From Frateuria soli (GTDB lineage: Bacteria > Pseudomonadota > Gammaproteobacteria > Xanthomonadales > Rhodanobacteraceae): a stretch of 64,000 nucleotides of DNA. The translations under genes and the position numbers were made by a program. The stretch's first letter is position 1. Each line of letters begins with the position of its first letter. Positions 1 to 9,584 of the stretch are shown in pieces. The notes under the pieces were generated by a model, which made no database searches, was not told the origin of the DNA, and saw nothing but the letters and a program-made list of their open reading frames with translations. The stretch lies in the NCBI RefSeq assembly GCF_021117385.1, contig NZ_CP088252.1, positions 1,054,001 to 1,118,000 on the forward strand. The letters run 5' to 3'.

Positions 1-3000
1 ACGATTTCCAGGGCGACGTCACGCTGACTGGTGGCGCCACCACCATCAACGACGCCAATCAGCTGACCCTGGCCGCGCAGGACACCGGCGATCTCTCCGT
101 CACCAGCCATGGCAACCTGGTGCTGGGGGAGGGCACGGTCAACGGCGTGCTGACCGCGGGCAGCAGCGGCGGCACCATCAGCCAGGCCAGCGGCGGGCTG
201 ACCGTGACCGGCACCAGCTCTATCGACGCCGGCGGCGGCGCAATCACGCTTACCGACGGCAACAACGATTTCGGCGATACCGTCGGTCTGAACGGCGGCG
301 CCATCGCCATCACCGACAGGAACGCGTTGACCCTGGGAGGGCTCGCCACCGGCGCGCTGTCCGTCAGCAGCCACGGCAACCTGGCGCTGGGCGCCAGCAC
401 CATCACCGGCACGCTCGATCTGGCCAGCAACGGCGGCGACATCACGCAGGCCGGTGCGCTAAGCGTCACCGGTGTCAGCACGATCGATGCGGACAGCGGC
501 CTGATCACGCTGGGCCTGCTCAACGACTTCCAGGACACGGTGGACCTGACCGGTGGCGACAGCGTCATCACCGACACCAATGCGCTGGCGCTGGGTATCC
601 TGGACACCGGTGCCCTCACCGTGACCAGCACCGGCAGCCTGGGCCTGGGCAGTGGCAGCATCGGTGGCGACCTGACCGCCACCAGCCAGGGCGGCGCCAT
701 CACCCAGACCGGCGCGCTGGCCGTGCAAGGCATCAGCGTCCTCGATGCCGGCGCCGGCGCGATCACGCTCGGCAGCGCGGCCAACCATTTCACCGGAGCC
801 GTCAGCCTCACCGGTGCCGGCATCGCTTTGCGCGATGCCGGCAACCTGACCGTGGCCGCGCTCGCCAACCAGCCCGACACCGGCATCAGCCTGATCGCCG
901 GCGGCTCGCTGGTGCTCCCGGCCGGCGCCATCGACACCGGCACCGCCGACCTGGTGCTCGCCGCCAATGGCGGCACGCTCGGCACGACCGGCGCGCTCAG
1001 CGGCGCCAACGTCTCGCTGAGCGGACGCGATGGCCTTGCCCTGGCCGATGCCGTGACCGCGACGAATACCCTGACGCTTGCCAGCGCCGTGGGCGACATC
1101 ACGCAAACCGCCGGCGCGCTCACCGCCGCCCACCTGACCGGCAGTGCCGGCGGCACCGTCCTGCTCGGCCAGGTCAACGCCATCGGCCAGCTCGACGGCT
1201 TCAGCGCCGACGGCTTCACCTTGCTCAACAACGGCAACCTGACCATCGCCGGGCCGGTCGCCGGCGGCGCCACCGGCGTGGACATCACCAGCAGCAGTGG
1301 CCTGCTCTCCGTCGCCGGCGACGTCAGCGGCGGCAGCATCGCCCTGCAGGGCGTGGGCATCAGCCAGTCCGGCGGCAGCATCGACGCGGGCAGCGGGCAG
1401 GTCAGCCTGCAGTCCGGCGCGGGCATCGCACAGACGGGCGGCTCGATCACGGCCGGCACGCTCAGCGGCAGCACCGTGGGCGACGCCAGCCTGGCCGGCG
1501 CCAACCAGGTGGCCAACCTGGGCAGCTTCAGTGCGGCCAACCTGTCGCTCACCAACGCCGGTGGCATGACCCTGGCCGGCCCGGTCACGGTGACCGGCGC
1601 CGCCGCGCTGACCGTCGGCGGCGCCCTGGCCATCAACAATACGCTTAGCGCTGCCGCCACCACGCTCGACGTGAGCGGCGCGATCACCGAAGGCGCCGGC
1701 GGCAACCTCGCCACCGGCACGCTCAGCGGCCAGGCCAGCGGCAACGTCACCCTGACCCGCGGCAACCATGTCGGCACGCTGGGCAACTTCAACGCCACCA
1801 GCTTCGCGCTCGCCAACGGCCAGGCGCTCACGGTCAACGGCAACCTCGGCGTCGGCGCAGGCAGCATCGCGCTGACCAACACCGCCGGCGCGCTGAGCGT
1901 GAACTCGGCCCTCGGCGGCGGCAGCATCGCGCTGGATTCGGCCGCCGACCTCGTGCTGGGCAAGGCGATCAATGCCACCACGCTCAGCCTGAAGTCCGCC
2001 GGCTCGATCAGCCAGACCGCCACGGGTCTGATCACCGCCGGCACGTTGAGCGGGCAGTCCGCCGGGACCACCACGCTGAACCAGGCCAACGCCATCTCGG
2101 CACTGGGCAACTTCAGTGCCAATGGCTTCAGTCTCACCAGCACCAGCGCACTGGCAGTCGACGGCACGGTCGATGGCGGCGCCGGCATCGCGCTCGCTAC
2201 GGGCGGGAACCTGCTCGTCAACGGCACCCTGAAGGGGGATGCCACTGATCTCTCGGCGGCCGGCACGATAGGCGAGGGCGCGAGCGGCAACATCGCGGCC
2301 GACATGTTGACCGGGCAGGCCGGCGGCGCCGTCACGCTCAACGGGCCCAACCACATCGGCACGCTGGGCAACTTCCAGGCTGCCGGCTTCAGCCTGCGCG
2401 ATGCGCAGGACCTGGGCATCTCCGGTACCGTCGACGGCGGCGCGGGCACGAGCATCGACACCGCCGGCAACCTGGTGGTCAGCGGCATCGTCAAGGGCTC
2501 CAGCACGCGCCTGAACGTGGCCGGGGCGCTCAGCGAAAGCGGCAGCGGCCATATCGTGGCCGATACGCTGGCCGGACATGTCACCGGCAGCGCCAGCCTC
2601 ACCGGCAACAACACGGTAGGCAGCCTGGGCAACCTCGATGCGGCCGGGCTCAGTTTCACCAACACCGGGGCGCTTGCCATTGCCGGCACCGTCGATGGCG
2701 GGGCCAGCACGGCGCTTACCACCCGGGCTGGCGGCCTGACCATCGACGGCGCGCTCGCCGGCACCGGCACCTCGCTGGACATCGCGGGCGGCATCGACCA
2801 GTCCAGCCAAGGCCGCATCACCGCGGGTACGCTGAGCGGCCATGCCGGCGGCGACGTCGCGCTCGATGGCGACAACCGGATCGACATCCTGGGCAGTTTC
2901 AGCGCGCGCGATTTCGCCTTGAGCAACGGCAAGGCGATGGCGGTGAACGGGCCGCTGACCGCCAGCGGCGGCAACATCGGGCTCGCCACCACGGCGGGCA

Positions 3001-3790
3001 CGCTGTCGGTCAACACCGCGTTGAGCGGCGATGCCATCTCGCTCGCGTCCGTCGCCGACCTCGCATTGGGCCAGGCCATCCATGGCGGCCTGGTGACCCT
3101 CACGTCCGGCGGGAAGATCAGCCAGACCGCCGGCGGCCTCATCACCGCCGACAGCCTGAGCGGCCACTCGACCGGCAGCACCACGCTCGACCAGGCCAAT
3201 TCGATCGGAACGCTGAACGGCTTCGGCGCGAACGGACTGACGATCACCACCAACCGGGCGCTCACCGTCACCGGTACGGTCGACGGCGGCGGCAGCACCG
3301 TGCTGACCACCGGTGGCAACCTGGCGATCAACGGCTCGCTCAGCGGAGACACCACGAGGCTGACCGTCACCGGCAACATCAGCGAAGGCGGTGCCGGCAG
3401 CATCACCGCGCACACCCTGGCGGGCCAGGCCACGGGTGCCGTCGTGCTCAACGGCGCCAACCGCCTCGACACGCTGGGCGGGTTCGGCGCTGCCGGCTTC
3501 ACGCTGAGCAACGGCCCGTCGCTCACCGTGACCGGCGCGCTCGACGGTGGCGCCAGCGTGGACCTGACCATCACCCGCGGCGACCTGCTGATCAACGGCC
3601 GGATCAGCAGCAAGGCGGCCACGCTGGTGTCCTCCGGTGCGATCACCGAGGGGCAGGGGGGCAGCATCGTGGCTGACACGCTGTCGGGCCGGGCGGGTGG
3701 TTTCACCCAGCTCGGCACGGCAACCAGCCCGCTTGCCAACTACATCGGCACCCTGGGCGGTTTCTCCTCGACGGCGGGCTTCAGCCTCAC
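1..3790 (+). repeat. In-frame tandem repeat of about 262 bp (87 aa) within the exoprotein
   Basis: Anchor motifs recur at regular spacing. NDF-type anchors lie near 1, 263, 523 and 782. LGxF-type anchors lie near 1192, 1518, 1780, 2103, 2366, 2627, 2889, 3211, 3474 and 3752. Most intervals are 261-263 bp; three are about 322-326 bp, i.e. a unit carrying roughly 20 extra residues. This gives around 14 units in two sequence subclasses. Positions were read by eye to within a few bases. Confidence 0.75.
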
Positions 3791-4268
3791 CAACGCGCAG
3801 ACGCTGACGCTGGCATCGGTCGGCGGCAGCGCCTACACCGTCGATGCCGGCACCGCATCGCTGTACCTGGGCGTGACCGGCGGCGACCTGTTGCAGATCG
3901 GCAAGACCTGGCTCTATGACGGCAAGGGCGCGTTCTCCTCGACCGGTCGAATCGGCACCTCGGATGCGCCCATCTACGTCACCGGCACCGGTCCGCAAGA
4001 GGTCGCGCTGGTGGGCATGCCGCCGGCGTACTTCTATGCCGTGAGCGCCAGCGGCAACCTGCTGCCATTGACGGGCGGCAGCAGCGTCAACGTGCCGACC
4101 TCGCTGTTCACCAGCCGCGCGCAGAACGCCAACAACCATACGGACGTCTATATCGACCCGAGCGTGATCTCGGCCAACTACCGCTCGTTCGGCATCGTGC
4201 CCTCCGGCATCCTGCTGCCCGCCGACCAGCAGGCCTGCGATCCGGAAATGGAGGAATGCGATGAGTAA
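1..4268 (+). CDS. Filamentous-haemagglutinin-like repetitive exoprotein (two-partner secretion type), 5' truncated by window edge
   Basis: The frame is already open at base 3 and reads to TAA at 4266-4268, so the N-terminus lies outside the window. About 1,420 residues are visible, almost all Gly/Ala/Ser/Thr/Asn-rich beta-helix-type repeats with recurring ITQ, GTLSG, LGNF and VDGGA motifs. Such repeats with very few charged residues are typical of TpsA/FhaB-like surface exoproteins secreted through a TpsB pore. The C-terminus is non-repetitive (from about base 3830), contains DVYIDPSVISANYRSFGIVP and ends in an acidic Cys-containing tail. No TpsB partner or TPS secretion domain is visible here; both would lie upstream. 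The role is probably adhesion or biofilm, inferred from family only. The stop overlaps the next start codon. Confidence 0.8.
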   Translation, partial: DFQGDVTLTGGATTINDANQLTLAAQDTGDLSVTSHGNLVLGEGTVNGVLTAGSSGGTISQASGGLTVTGTSSIDAGGGAITLTDGNNDFGDTVGLNGGAIAITDRNALTLGGLATGALSVSSHGNLALGASTITGTLDLASNGGDITQAGALSVTGVSTIDADSGLITLGLLNDFQDTVDLTGGDSVITDTNALALGILDTGALTVTSTGSLGLGSGSIGGDLTATSQGGAITQTGALAVQGISVLDAGAGAITLGSAANHFTGAVSLTGAGIALRDAGNLTVAALANQPDTGISLIAGGSLVLPAGAIDTGTADLVLAANGGTLGTTGALSGANVSLSGRDGLALADAVTATNTLTLASAVGDITQTAGALTAAHLTGSAGGTVLLGQVNAIGQLDGFSADGFTLLNNGNLTIAGPVAGGATGVDITSSSGLLSVAGDVSGGSIALQGVGISQSGGSIDAGSGQVSLQSGAGIAQTGGSITAGTLSGSTVGDASLAGANQVANLGSFSAANLSLTNAGGMTLAGPVTVTGAAALTVGGALAINNTLSAAATTLDVSGAITEGAGGNLATGTLSGQASGNVTLTRGNHVGTLGNFNATSFALANGQALTVNGNLGVGAGSIALTNTAGALSVNSALGGGSIALDSAADLVLGKAINATTLSLKSAGSISQTATGLITAGTLSGQSAGTTTLNQANAISALGNFSANGFSLTSTSALAVDGTVDGGAGIALATGGNLLVNGTLKGDATDLSAAGTIGEGASGNIAADMLTGQAGGAVTLNGPNHIGTLGNFQAAGFSLRDAQDLGISGTVDGGAGTSIDTAGNLVVSGIVKGSSTRLNVAGALSESGSGHIVADTLAGHVTGSASLTGNNTVGSLGNLDAAGLSFTNTGALAIAGTVDGGASTALTTRAGGLTIDGALAGTGTSLDIAGGIDQSSQGRITAGTLSGHAGGDVALDGDNRIDILGSFSARDFALSNGKAMAVNGPLTASGGNIGLATTAGTLSVNTALSGDAISLASVADLALGQAIHGGLVTLTSGGKISQTAGGLITADSLSGHSTGSTTLDQANSIGTLNGFGANGLTITTNRALTVTGTVDGGGSTVLTTGGNLAINGSLSGDTTRLTVTGNISEGGAGSITAHTLAGQATGAVVLNGANRLDTLGGFGAAGFTLSNGPSLTVTGALDGGASVDLTITRGDLLINGRISSKAATLVSSGAITEGQGGSIVADTLSGRAGGFTQLGTATSPLANYIGTLGGFSSTAGFSLTNAQTLTLASVGGSAYTVDAGTASLYLGVTGGDLLQIGKTWLYDGKGAFSSTGRIGTSDAPIYVTGTGPQEVALVGMPPAYFYAVSASGNLLPLTGGSSVNVPTSLFTSRAQNANNHTDVYIDPSVISANYRSFGIVPSGILLPADQQACDPEMEECDE

Positions 4269-5361
4269 GGCGCGGCGGCTTCGCCTGTGCCGTCTGGCCG
4301 GCATGGGGCTGCTCTTTGCCCTGGTCGCGCCGGCGTGGGCGCAGCTGCCGCCGCGGTTGACGCCCGGCAGCGTCGCCGAACAGCTCGATACCGCGCGGCA
4401 GCGGTTGGCCGGACAGCCGGCCGCCGCGGACACCGCGGGACAGTTGCAGGCACTCGCGCAGAACCTGCGCGGCGAGCTGGTCGGCCAGCTCGCACAGCCG
4501 TTGAGCGCACTGGACGACCGCGCCCGCGGCCAGGTCCTGCGCGCGCACGCAGCCGCGCAATTGGCCGTCGACTTCGCCGACAGCGCTGGCAGCTGCCGGG
4601 AGGGTGAGGTCGCGGCCATGGCCCGGGCACTAGCGCTCTCGGTCCGCCGGATCGCGCAGGCGCCGGCCGGGGGCAAGCCGATGCAGGCCACCATCGATCG
4701 CCTGGAGGGGGCGGACCACCAGGCCTTGTTTGCGCTGCGCGCGACGGCCGGGTCGATCGCGCTGGCGCTGGTCGGCAGCGAGCTTCACGACGCGCAGTGC
4801 CCGGATCCGCAGTTGACCGCCACCGACGCCGACGGCAGGCCGCTGGCCGTACAACCGCGCATCACCGGCGTGTTTCCGGCGCGCATCGAGTTCGAGTGGC
4901 CCGCAACCGCAGCGCTCGCTCCCGGCAGCTACGTGCTGCATGCGCGACCGCAGCACAAGGCTTTCCTGGTCGGCTGCAGCGCACAGCCGGAAGCGACCGT
5001 CGCGGTGCAAGTGATGCCGGCAACGAAGTTCACGGTCGGCTACGCGCTGGAGGCGGTCTGCGGCCGCACCGCGCCACGCACGGTGGCGCTGGGCAAGGGC
5101 ATGCTGCCGCCGCTGGACGGCTATGGCACCACGGTGGCGCAGGCCATCGACACGTCGGCCTGCATCGAGCCGGTCGCCTACCGGATATCCGCCACGGTCG
5201 CCTATGCCGACGGCGCCAGCGCCACGGCGGGGCCTTTCGAGCAAAGCGCGGACGCCAACGCCACCGTGGGCCTCCCCGGTGGCCTGTCGCTGAGCTGGGA
5301 CCCGGCGGTACGCCAGCTTTTCGTGCGCTCAGGCATGCCGACGTGCAAGGGCATGCGCTGA
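4261..5361 (+). CDS. Exported protein of unknown function, translationally coupled to the exoprotein
   Basis: This 366-residue protein has a basic N-terminus and hydrophobic core ending in APAWA-Q, a clear Sec signal peptide (cleavage near residue 27). The mature part begins with an Ala/Gln-rich, probably helical region (about 30-170) followed by a region richer in beta residues. Six cysteines remain after cleavage, compatible with periplasmic disulfides. I do not recognise a domain. The start codon lies inside the end of the exoprotein gene (ATGAGTAA, 8-base overlap), so the two are almost certainly co-translated. A role in export, anchoring or assembly of the exoprotein is inference from position alone. 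Confidence 0.75.
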   Translation: MSKARRLRLCRLAGMGLLFALVAPAWAQLPPRLTPGSVAEQLDTARQRLAGQPAAADTAGQLQALAQNLRGELVGQLAQPLSALDDRARGQVLRAHAAAQLAVDFADSAGSCREGEVAAMARALALSVRRIAQAPAGGKPMQATIDRLEGADHQALFALRATAGSIALALVGSELHDAQCPDPQLTATDADGRPLAVQPRITGVFPARIEFEWPATAALAPGSYVLHARPQHKAFLVGCSAQPEATVAVQVMPATKFTVGYALEAVCGRTAPRTVALGKGMLPPLDGYGTTVAQAIDTSACIEPVAYRISATVAYADGASATAGPFEQSADANATVGLPGGLSLSWDPAVRQLFVRSGMPTCKGMR

Positions 5362-5529
5362 TACCCCGGTCGCTTGCCCATCCGGGGAGGGGGCACTCGC
5401 GGCCATGCCTGGGTGTTGTCCGCGGCGTACGCTGAAGCGCCGGGAGAACGCCGCCTTCAGCCGGTAGCGTGCAGCCGTGGTCCCGCGGCAGGGCTCGCCG
5501 GAGCGACGTTTGCGCGAGCCCGATCCCTT

Positions 5530-5553
5530 GCCCCCGGTCCTCTTTCCGGGGGC
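5530..5553. terminator. Hairpin between convergent genes, candidate terminator
   Basis: GCCCCCGG and CCGGGGGC form an 8-bp GC stem around an 8-base pyrimidine-rich loop. It lies between the stop codons of the plus-strand exported protein gene and minus-strand tssA. There is no U-run, so termination is only plausible. Confidence 0.4.
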
Positions 5554-5569
5554 GCGAGCTCGCGGCGCG

Positions 5570-6604
5570 TCACTCCTCGCCCGGGCCGGAAATGACCTGC
5601 ATCTCGCCGATGCCGCCGGGGGCCAGGTCCTTGAGCAGGTCCAGGAAATTCTTGCCGACCAGGCGCTGGGCGCGGCGCAACAGCAGCGGGACCGGGCTGG
5701 AAGGCTCGCAGCGTGCGTAGTAGTCGCAGATCTCGTCGATCCTGCGCAGCACATCCTGTGGCGTTTCGATGCGTCCCGGCACGCTGGCGCGCGTGCCGCT
5801 GGCGGACGGGTCGCCACCCTCGGCTGCGTCCGCCTCGCCTTCACCGGCAGCGACCGGATTTCGCAGGGTCGCCTGCGATTCGACGAATTTCTTCAGCTCG
5901 TAACTGTCGGTAAGCAGCGGCTTGAGATCCGGGCCCGCCGTGCCGATGCGGTCGTTGAAAATCCGGTCGATTGCCTTGGCTTCGTCCAGGATCCGGGTGG
6001 CCGCATCCAGCGCACCGGCAAGTTCCTCTTGCGGACAGTCCAGGCAGCAGGCCTCGATCTCCGTCATGCTCGGGAGTGGACCGTCGCCGCCCTCGATTTT
6101 CATCGTGCCGTTGGCGATGCGCAGGTCGCGCAGCGAAAAGCGGCCCAGACGCGGCGATTGCACGAACGGCGTATTGCGGAAATAGGCGAGCAGCCCCAAC
6201 GGATTGGCGATGGTCGCCACGGCGTTGACGCGTGCGGTCGGATCGTCATCGTCCTCGGCGTCCAGCTGGGGATGCACCGCGTCCCAGTGCTCTTCGAGCA
6301 GGCCGCGGACCAGCGCCAATCCGGCCGCCCAGCCGGCCATGCCGCCGGTGCGCATCCAGGCCGTCGCCAGGTGCGTGGCCACGCGCAGGTCGCGCGAGCG
6401 CTGGAGCAGGCCGGTGGCGAGCGATTCCACCTCGGCCCAGTCCGGTTCCTCGGCCGCCTTGACGCTGTCGCCCATGGCGCGCTCGGCGCGCGGCGCGGCG
6501 GCGCGTTCGAGCGCCATGAAGTCGGGATCGTATTCGAGGTCGCTGCCAGTGGGCGAGTCGCCATCGAGCGGTGCGAGAAAGCTTGCCGGATCGTAACGCG
6601 TCAT
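5570..6604 (-). CDS. tssA: Type VI secretion system protein TssA (ImpA family), orphan
   Basis: The product is 344 aa when started at the ATG ending at 6604, preceded by AGGGGA about 10 bases upstream; an ATG 14 codons earlier lacks this. The N-terminus (FLAPLDGDSPTGSDLEYDPD, about residues 6-25) is the ImpA N-terminal signature. The C-terminus carries the TssA1-like segment with DEICDYYARCEPSSPVPLL and RAQRLVGKNFLDLLKDL. Length matches short TssA1 proteins, which act as cytoplasmic baseplate/sheath-assembly factors. No other tss gene lies beside it: the flanks are an exoprotein-associated gene and a FUSC transporter. It is therefore either a detached T6SS subunit serving a distant locus or a relic kept intact. 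Confidence 0.85.
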   Translation of the reverse strand: MTRYDPASFLAPLDGDSPTGSDLEYDPDFMALERAAAPRAERAMGDSVKAAEEPDWAEVESLATGLLQRSRDLRVATHLATAWMRTGGMAGWAAGLALVRGLLEEHWDAVHPQLDAEDDDDPTARVNAVATIANPLGLLAYFRNTPFVQSPRLGRFSLRDLRIANGTMKIEGGDGPLPSMTEIEACCLDCPQEELAGALDAATRILDEAKAIDRIFNDRIGTAGPDLKPLLTDSYELKKFVESQATLRNPVAAGEGEADAAEGGDPSASGTRASVPGRIETPQDVLRRIDEICDYYARCEPSSPVPLLLRRAQRLVGKNFLDLLKDLAPGGIGEMQVISGPGEE

Positions 6605-6639
6605 CGGTCGTAAATCCCCTGTGGTGCCACGGGGATAAT

Positions 6640-6740
6640 ACAGCATCGATTATGCAAAGCTGTCGCCGTTCGACCTCGAAAAAATACGTGAATAAATCGG
6701 TTTTTGTTTTACGCAATACCGCCGACTGAAAATCGAATCA
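6640..6740 (-). promoter_or_regulatory. AT-rich leader upstream of tssA with a possible -10 box
   Basis: On the minus strand this stretch holds long A/T runs and a TATTAT element near 6638-6645, clearly below the base composition of its surroundings. It is the most likely place for a tssA promoter. No convincing -35 element was found at 16-18 bases. Confidence 0.3.
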
Positions 6741-6752
6741 ATCCGCCCGGTA

Positions 6753-8849
6753 TCAGGGATGCACGCGCCGCCCGGCGGACTGCGCGGCAGGTTCCAGCGG
6801 GCAACGGCCGACCACGTGGGCCAGCGTGTCGACGTTGTCCACCAGGCGGTCGGTGAGGCGGGCGACCTGGTCGGCGCCGGCCTGGTCTTCGGACATGGCC
6901 AGCAGCGCGCCGAGGCTGCGCTGAAGCAGGCGAAGGTCGGGCGCCTCCACTACCGCGCGCTGTTCGCGCAAGGCCCCGGCGATGCCGTGCAACGCGGTGG
7001 CGGCGTGGTCGATGAAGGCACTCACCTCGGTCTGCTCGGGCAGGCTCGCGCGGTGCTGCAGCAATGCCTCCAGCGTCATCGCGGTCCGTGCCAGGCGGTT
7101 GCCGTTGGCGAACAGCGCCTGCGCCAGATCTACCAGCGCGGCGGGGGTGGCCGGTTCGGCGCGCAGGCGCTCCAGCGACGCCAGCGCATTGGTGCGCGCG
7201 GTGCGGGCGGCGGTGCGGGTTTCCCGGTGCGGTCCGCGCCGTTGCGGGCGCCCCAACGCGCGCAGGTACTCGGCATAGGCGTCCAGCATGTCGGCCAGCG
7301 CGGCCCGGGCGCGGCCGTGTTCCCAGGTCGGCCACAGCACGTAGGCCAGCAACGCCATGCCGCTGGCCAGCGCGGTATTGATCACGCGGTCGGTCACCGC
7401 CACGCCCGGATCGACGCCCTCGAAGGAGAGCAGCACCACGACGGCACCGGTCAGCGCGGCTACCGCGATGCCGTAGTGCGCGGTGGCCAGGTAGCGGAAC
7501 GCCATGCACAGCACTCCCATCAGCGCCAGGTGCGCCCACGGCTCGTCGGGGATCACGCGCAGCAGCGCGGTGGTCAGCAGCAGGCCGAGTACGGTGCCGA
7601 CCACGCGCAGCAGGCCGAAGTTGAACGTCGCGGCAAAGTCCGGACGCAGCACGATGGCGACCGTCATCGGCAGCCAGTAGCCGTGCGGGAGCTCCAGTCC
7701 GCGCGACAGCGCCAGCGCCAGGCTCAGCGCCACCGCCGAGCGCACCGCGTGGCGGAACGCCACCGAATGCGGGGTGAGGTTGGCCAGCAGCATGGCGCGG
7801 GCCGAGCTCTGCCGCAGTGACGCAGGCAAGCGCAGGTCCGCGGCTTCGGCGCGCTGTTCGCCCCGGCTGCCGGCCCAGTTCGCGTTGCGCACGGCGGCGG
7901 CGAGCTGCCCTGCCAGCGCGTGGACGTGAAGCTCGCGCTGGGGGCTGGTTTCGGCGGCGTGGCGCTCGATCGCGCGCAGCGCGGCCAGGGCGCGTTCGGC
8001 TGCGGCCGGTGCGACGCCTTCTTCCAGCGCATCGGCGATGTGGTCGAGCACGCGGGCGACGCGGACGCGAAAGCGCAGCGGCACGGCGCTGGCCGGTGAA
8101 CCGTCCGCCAGTGCAGTGAGTTCAAGGCGGATCCGTTCGGCCAGCTCCAGCATCACGCCGAAGGCCTCCATGGCGCGGCCGCGCGCGTGGTAACGCCCCA
8201 GCAGGGTCTGCTGCAGGGTGGTCATCGCGCCGCTGAGCGCCGGTTCGTCCTCGTCGTCCTGCGCGCGCTGCCGGGCGACCGCCGCCAGGCCCCGGTAGAC
8301 CACGGCCAGGGCCTGCCGTTCGGGACGGTAGCGTTGCAGCGGCCAGGCGGCGATGGAGAACAGCATCATCAGCAGTCCACCGGCGAAGATCAGCGCGGCG
8401 CCGGTGGCAGCGTGTCCCGGCGACGTGGGATAGGCAGCGGTGACCACCAGCAGGATCATGCTGGTCATGCCCACGCGCGCCAGGTCGGTGCCGAAGACCA
8501 CCAGCATGCCGCCGCCGAAGCCGACCAGCGCGGTGGCCAGCAGCATCGAGGGCAGGTGTCCGCCGATCAGGAAGCCGGCGAAGGCGGCCAGGCCGGCGGC
8601 AAGCGAGGCCAGCAGGAGCTGCCGCACGCGCTGGCGGTATGGCCCGGGCTGGTCGGAAAACATCGTGTCCAGTGCGCCCGCGGCGATGCCCAGGCCTGCA
8701 GCGGTGTAACCGGTCGCCATCCCGATCGCCAGCGGCAGCACCACCGCGAGCGTATTGCGCAGCACCACCCAAGGCGGAACATCCGGGCGCTTGGTCCGGG
8801 TCAGGCTTTCCAGCACGTTGGCGCGAAGCGAGTAGACGCTGGCGGTCAT
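6753..8849 (-). CDS. FUSC-family inner-membrane protein (YccS/aromatic-acid exporter type)
   Basis: The product is 698 aa from the ATG ending at 8849; an in-frame ATG at 8885 would add 12 residues and neither has a strong ribosome site. It has two hydrophobic bundles of several helices (roughly residues 30-180 and 355-490). Each is followed by a cytoplasmic helical region, giving the duplicated layout of FUSC proteins such as YccS, AaeB and fusaric-acid resistance pumps. Family members are linked to efflux of aromatic acids or to envelope homeostasis. No membrane-fusion partner (AaeA-like) gene is adjacent, which argues for the YccS-like type. The substrate cannot be told from sequence. Confidence 0.75.
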   Translation of the reverse strand: MTASVYSLRANVLESLTRTKRPDVPPWVVLRNTLAVVLPLAIGMATGYTAAGLGIAAGALDTMFSDQPGPYRQRVRQLLLASLAAGLAAFAGFLIGGHLPSMLLATALVGFGGGMLVVFGTDLARVGMTSMILLVVTAAYPTSPGHAATGAALIFAGGLLMMLFSIAAWPLQRYRPERQALAVVYRGLAAVARQRAQDDEDEPALSGAMTTLQQTLLGRYHARGRAMEAFGVMLELAERIRLELTALADGSPASAVPLRFRVRVARVLDHIADALEEGVAPAAAERALAALRAIERHAAETSPQRELHVHALAGQLAAAVRNANWAGSRGEQRAEAADLRLPASLRQSSARAMLLANLTPHSVAFRHAVRSAVALSLALALSRGLELPHGYWLPMTVAIVLRPDFAATFNFGLLRVVGTVLGLLLTTALLRVIPDEPWAHLALMGVLCMAFRYLATAHYGIAVAALTGAVVVLLSFEGVDPGVAVTDRVINTALASGMALLAYVLWPTWEHGRARAALADMLDAYAEYLRALGRPQRRGPHRETRTAARTARTNALASLERLRAEPATPAALVDLAQALFANGNRLARTAMTLEALLQHRASLPEQTEVSAFIDHAATALHGIAGALREQRAVVEAPDLRLLQRSLGALLAMSEDQAGADQVARLTDRLVDNVDTLAHVVGRCPLEPAAQSAGRRVHP

Positions 8850-8977
8850 GGCCAAACCGCAGGGTGGGGAGCGGCGATTCTGCATGACGCCAGTTGAACG
8901 GCGCGCGACGGGCGGCGCGGCCGGCCTTCCCGTGGCGGCAGAAATTTACGCCGCCTTGACCATGCGACGGGACAGGT

Positions 8978-9003
8978 GACCGGCCACCGCGAGGCGGCCG
9001 GTC
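8978..9003. terminator. Hairpin downstream of efpL
   Basis: GACCGGCC and GGCCGGTC form a perfect 8-bp stem around a 10-base loop, a few bases past the efpL stop. No U-tract follows in either direction. Confidence 0.35.
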
Positions 9004-9012
9004 GCCATTGGC

Positions 9013-9576
9013 TCAGGCGCGGCCGGCGAACTCGCCGGTCAGCGTGTTGACCCACACTTTCTCGTCGTTGGTGATGTATTCGGGCACCTGGATCTCCACG
9101 CCGGTGTTGAGCCGGGCCGGCTTGGTGCGCTTGGTTGCGCTGGCGCCCTTGAGCTCGGGCGCGGTATCGACCACGGTCAGCGCCACGCTGGTGGGCACCT
9201 GCAGGCCGACCGGCGCGTCGTCGATCAGCTGCACGTAGTAGCCCTCGGTGTCCTCGACGATATAGCCGGCGTTGTCGCCGACCAGTTCGGGGCCGAGCAG
9301 GTACTGGGTGTAGTCCTCGGCGTCCATGAAGACGAACACCTCGCCGTCCATGTAGGAGAAGTTGGCCGCGCGGCGCACCAGGTCCATTTCCTTCAGGTCG
9401 TCGTCGGCGCGCAGGCTCAGGTCGAACTTTCGCCCGCCCGGAATCGAATACATGGTGAAGCGGAAGGTAACGTTGCCGCCGCGCGCGGTCGGCGCACTGC
9501 GCTCGATGTCGCGCACCTGGTAGACGGTGCCGTCGTGCTCGACCACGTTGCCTTTCTTGACGTCGGAAGCTTTCAT
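9013..9576 (-). CDS. yeiP: Elongation factor P-like protein (EfpL/YeiP)
   Basis: The 187-aa product begins [20 protein letters not shown] and has the three-domain OB/KOW layout of EF-P. The loop near residues 28-36 reads SAPTARGGN, the EfpL/YeiP form, in place of the lysine- or arginine-tipped loop of canonical EF-P. The C-terminal signature [13 protein letters not shown] also fits. EF-P paralogues bind stalled ribosomes and relieve pausing at proline-containing motifs. The preceding dehydrogenase gene is on the same strand, but a repeat-bearing gap separates them. Canonical efp is not in the window. Confidence 0.85.
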   Translation of the reverse strand: MKASDVKKGNVVEHDGTVYQVRDIERSAPTARGGNVTFRFTMYSIPGGRKFDLSLRADDDLKEMDLVRRAANFSYMDGEVFVFMDAEDYTQYLLGPELVGDNAGYIVEDTEGYYVQLIDDAPVGLQVPTSVALTVVDTAPELKGASATKRTKPARLNTGVEIQVPEYITNDEKVWVNTLTGEFAGRA

Positions 9577-9584
9577 TGGAGTGC

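Noticed and set aside
59-4694. Two very long open frames (over 1,200 codons) antisense to the exoprotein
   Set aside because: They mirror the low-stop, GC-rich repeat of the plus-strand gene; their Pro/Ala/Arg-rich composition and lack of any start signal mark them as shadows.
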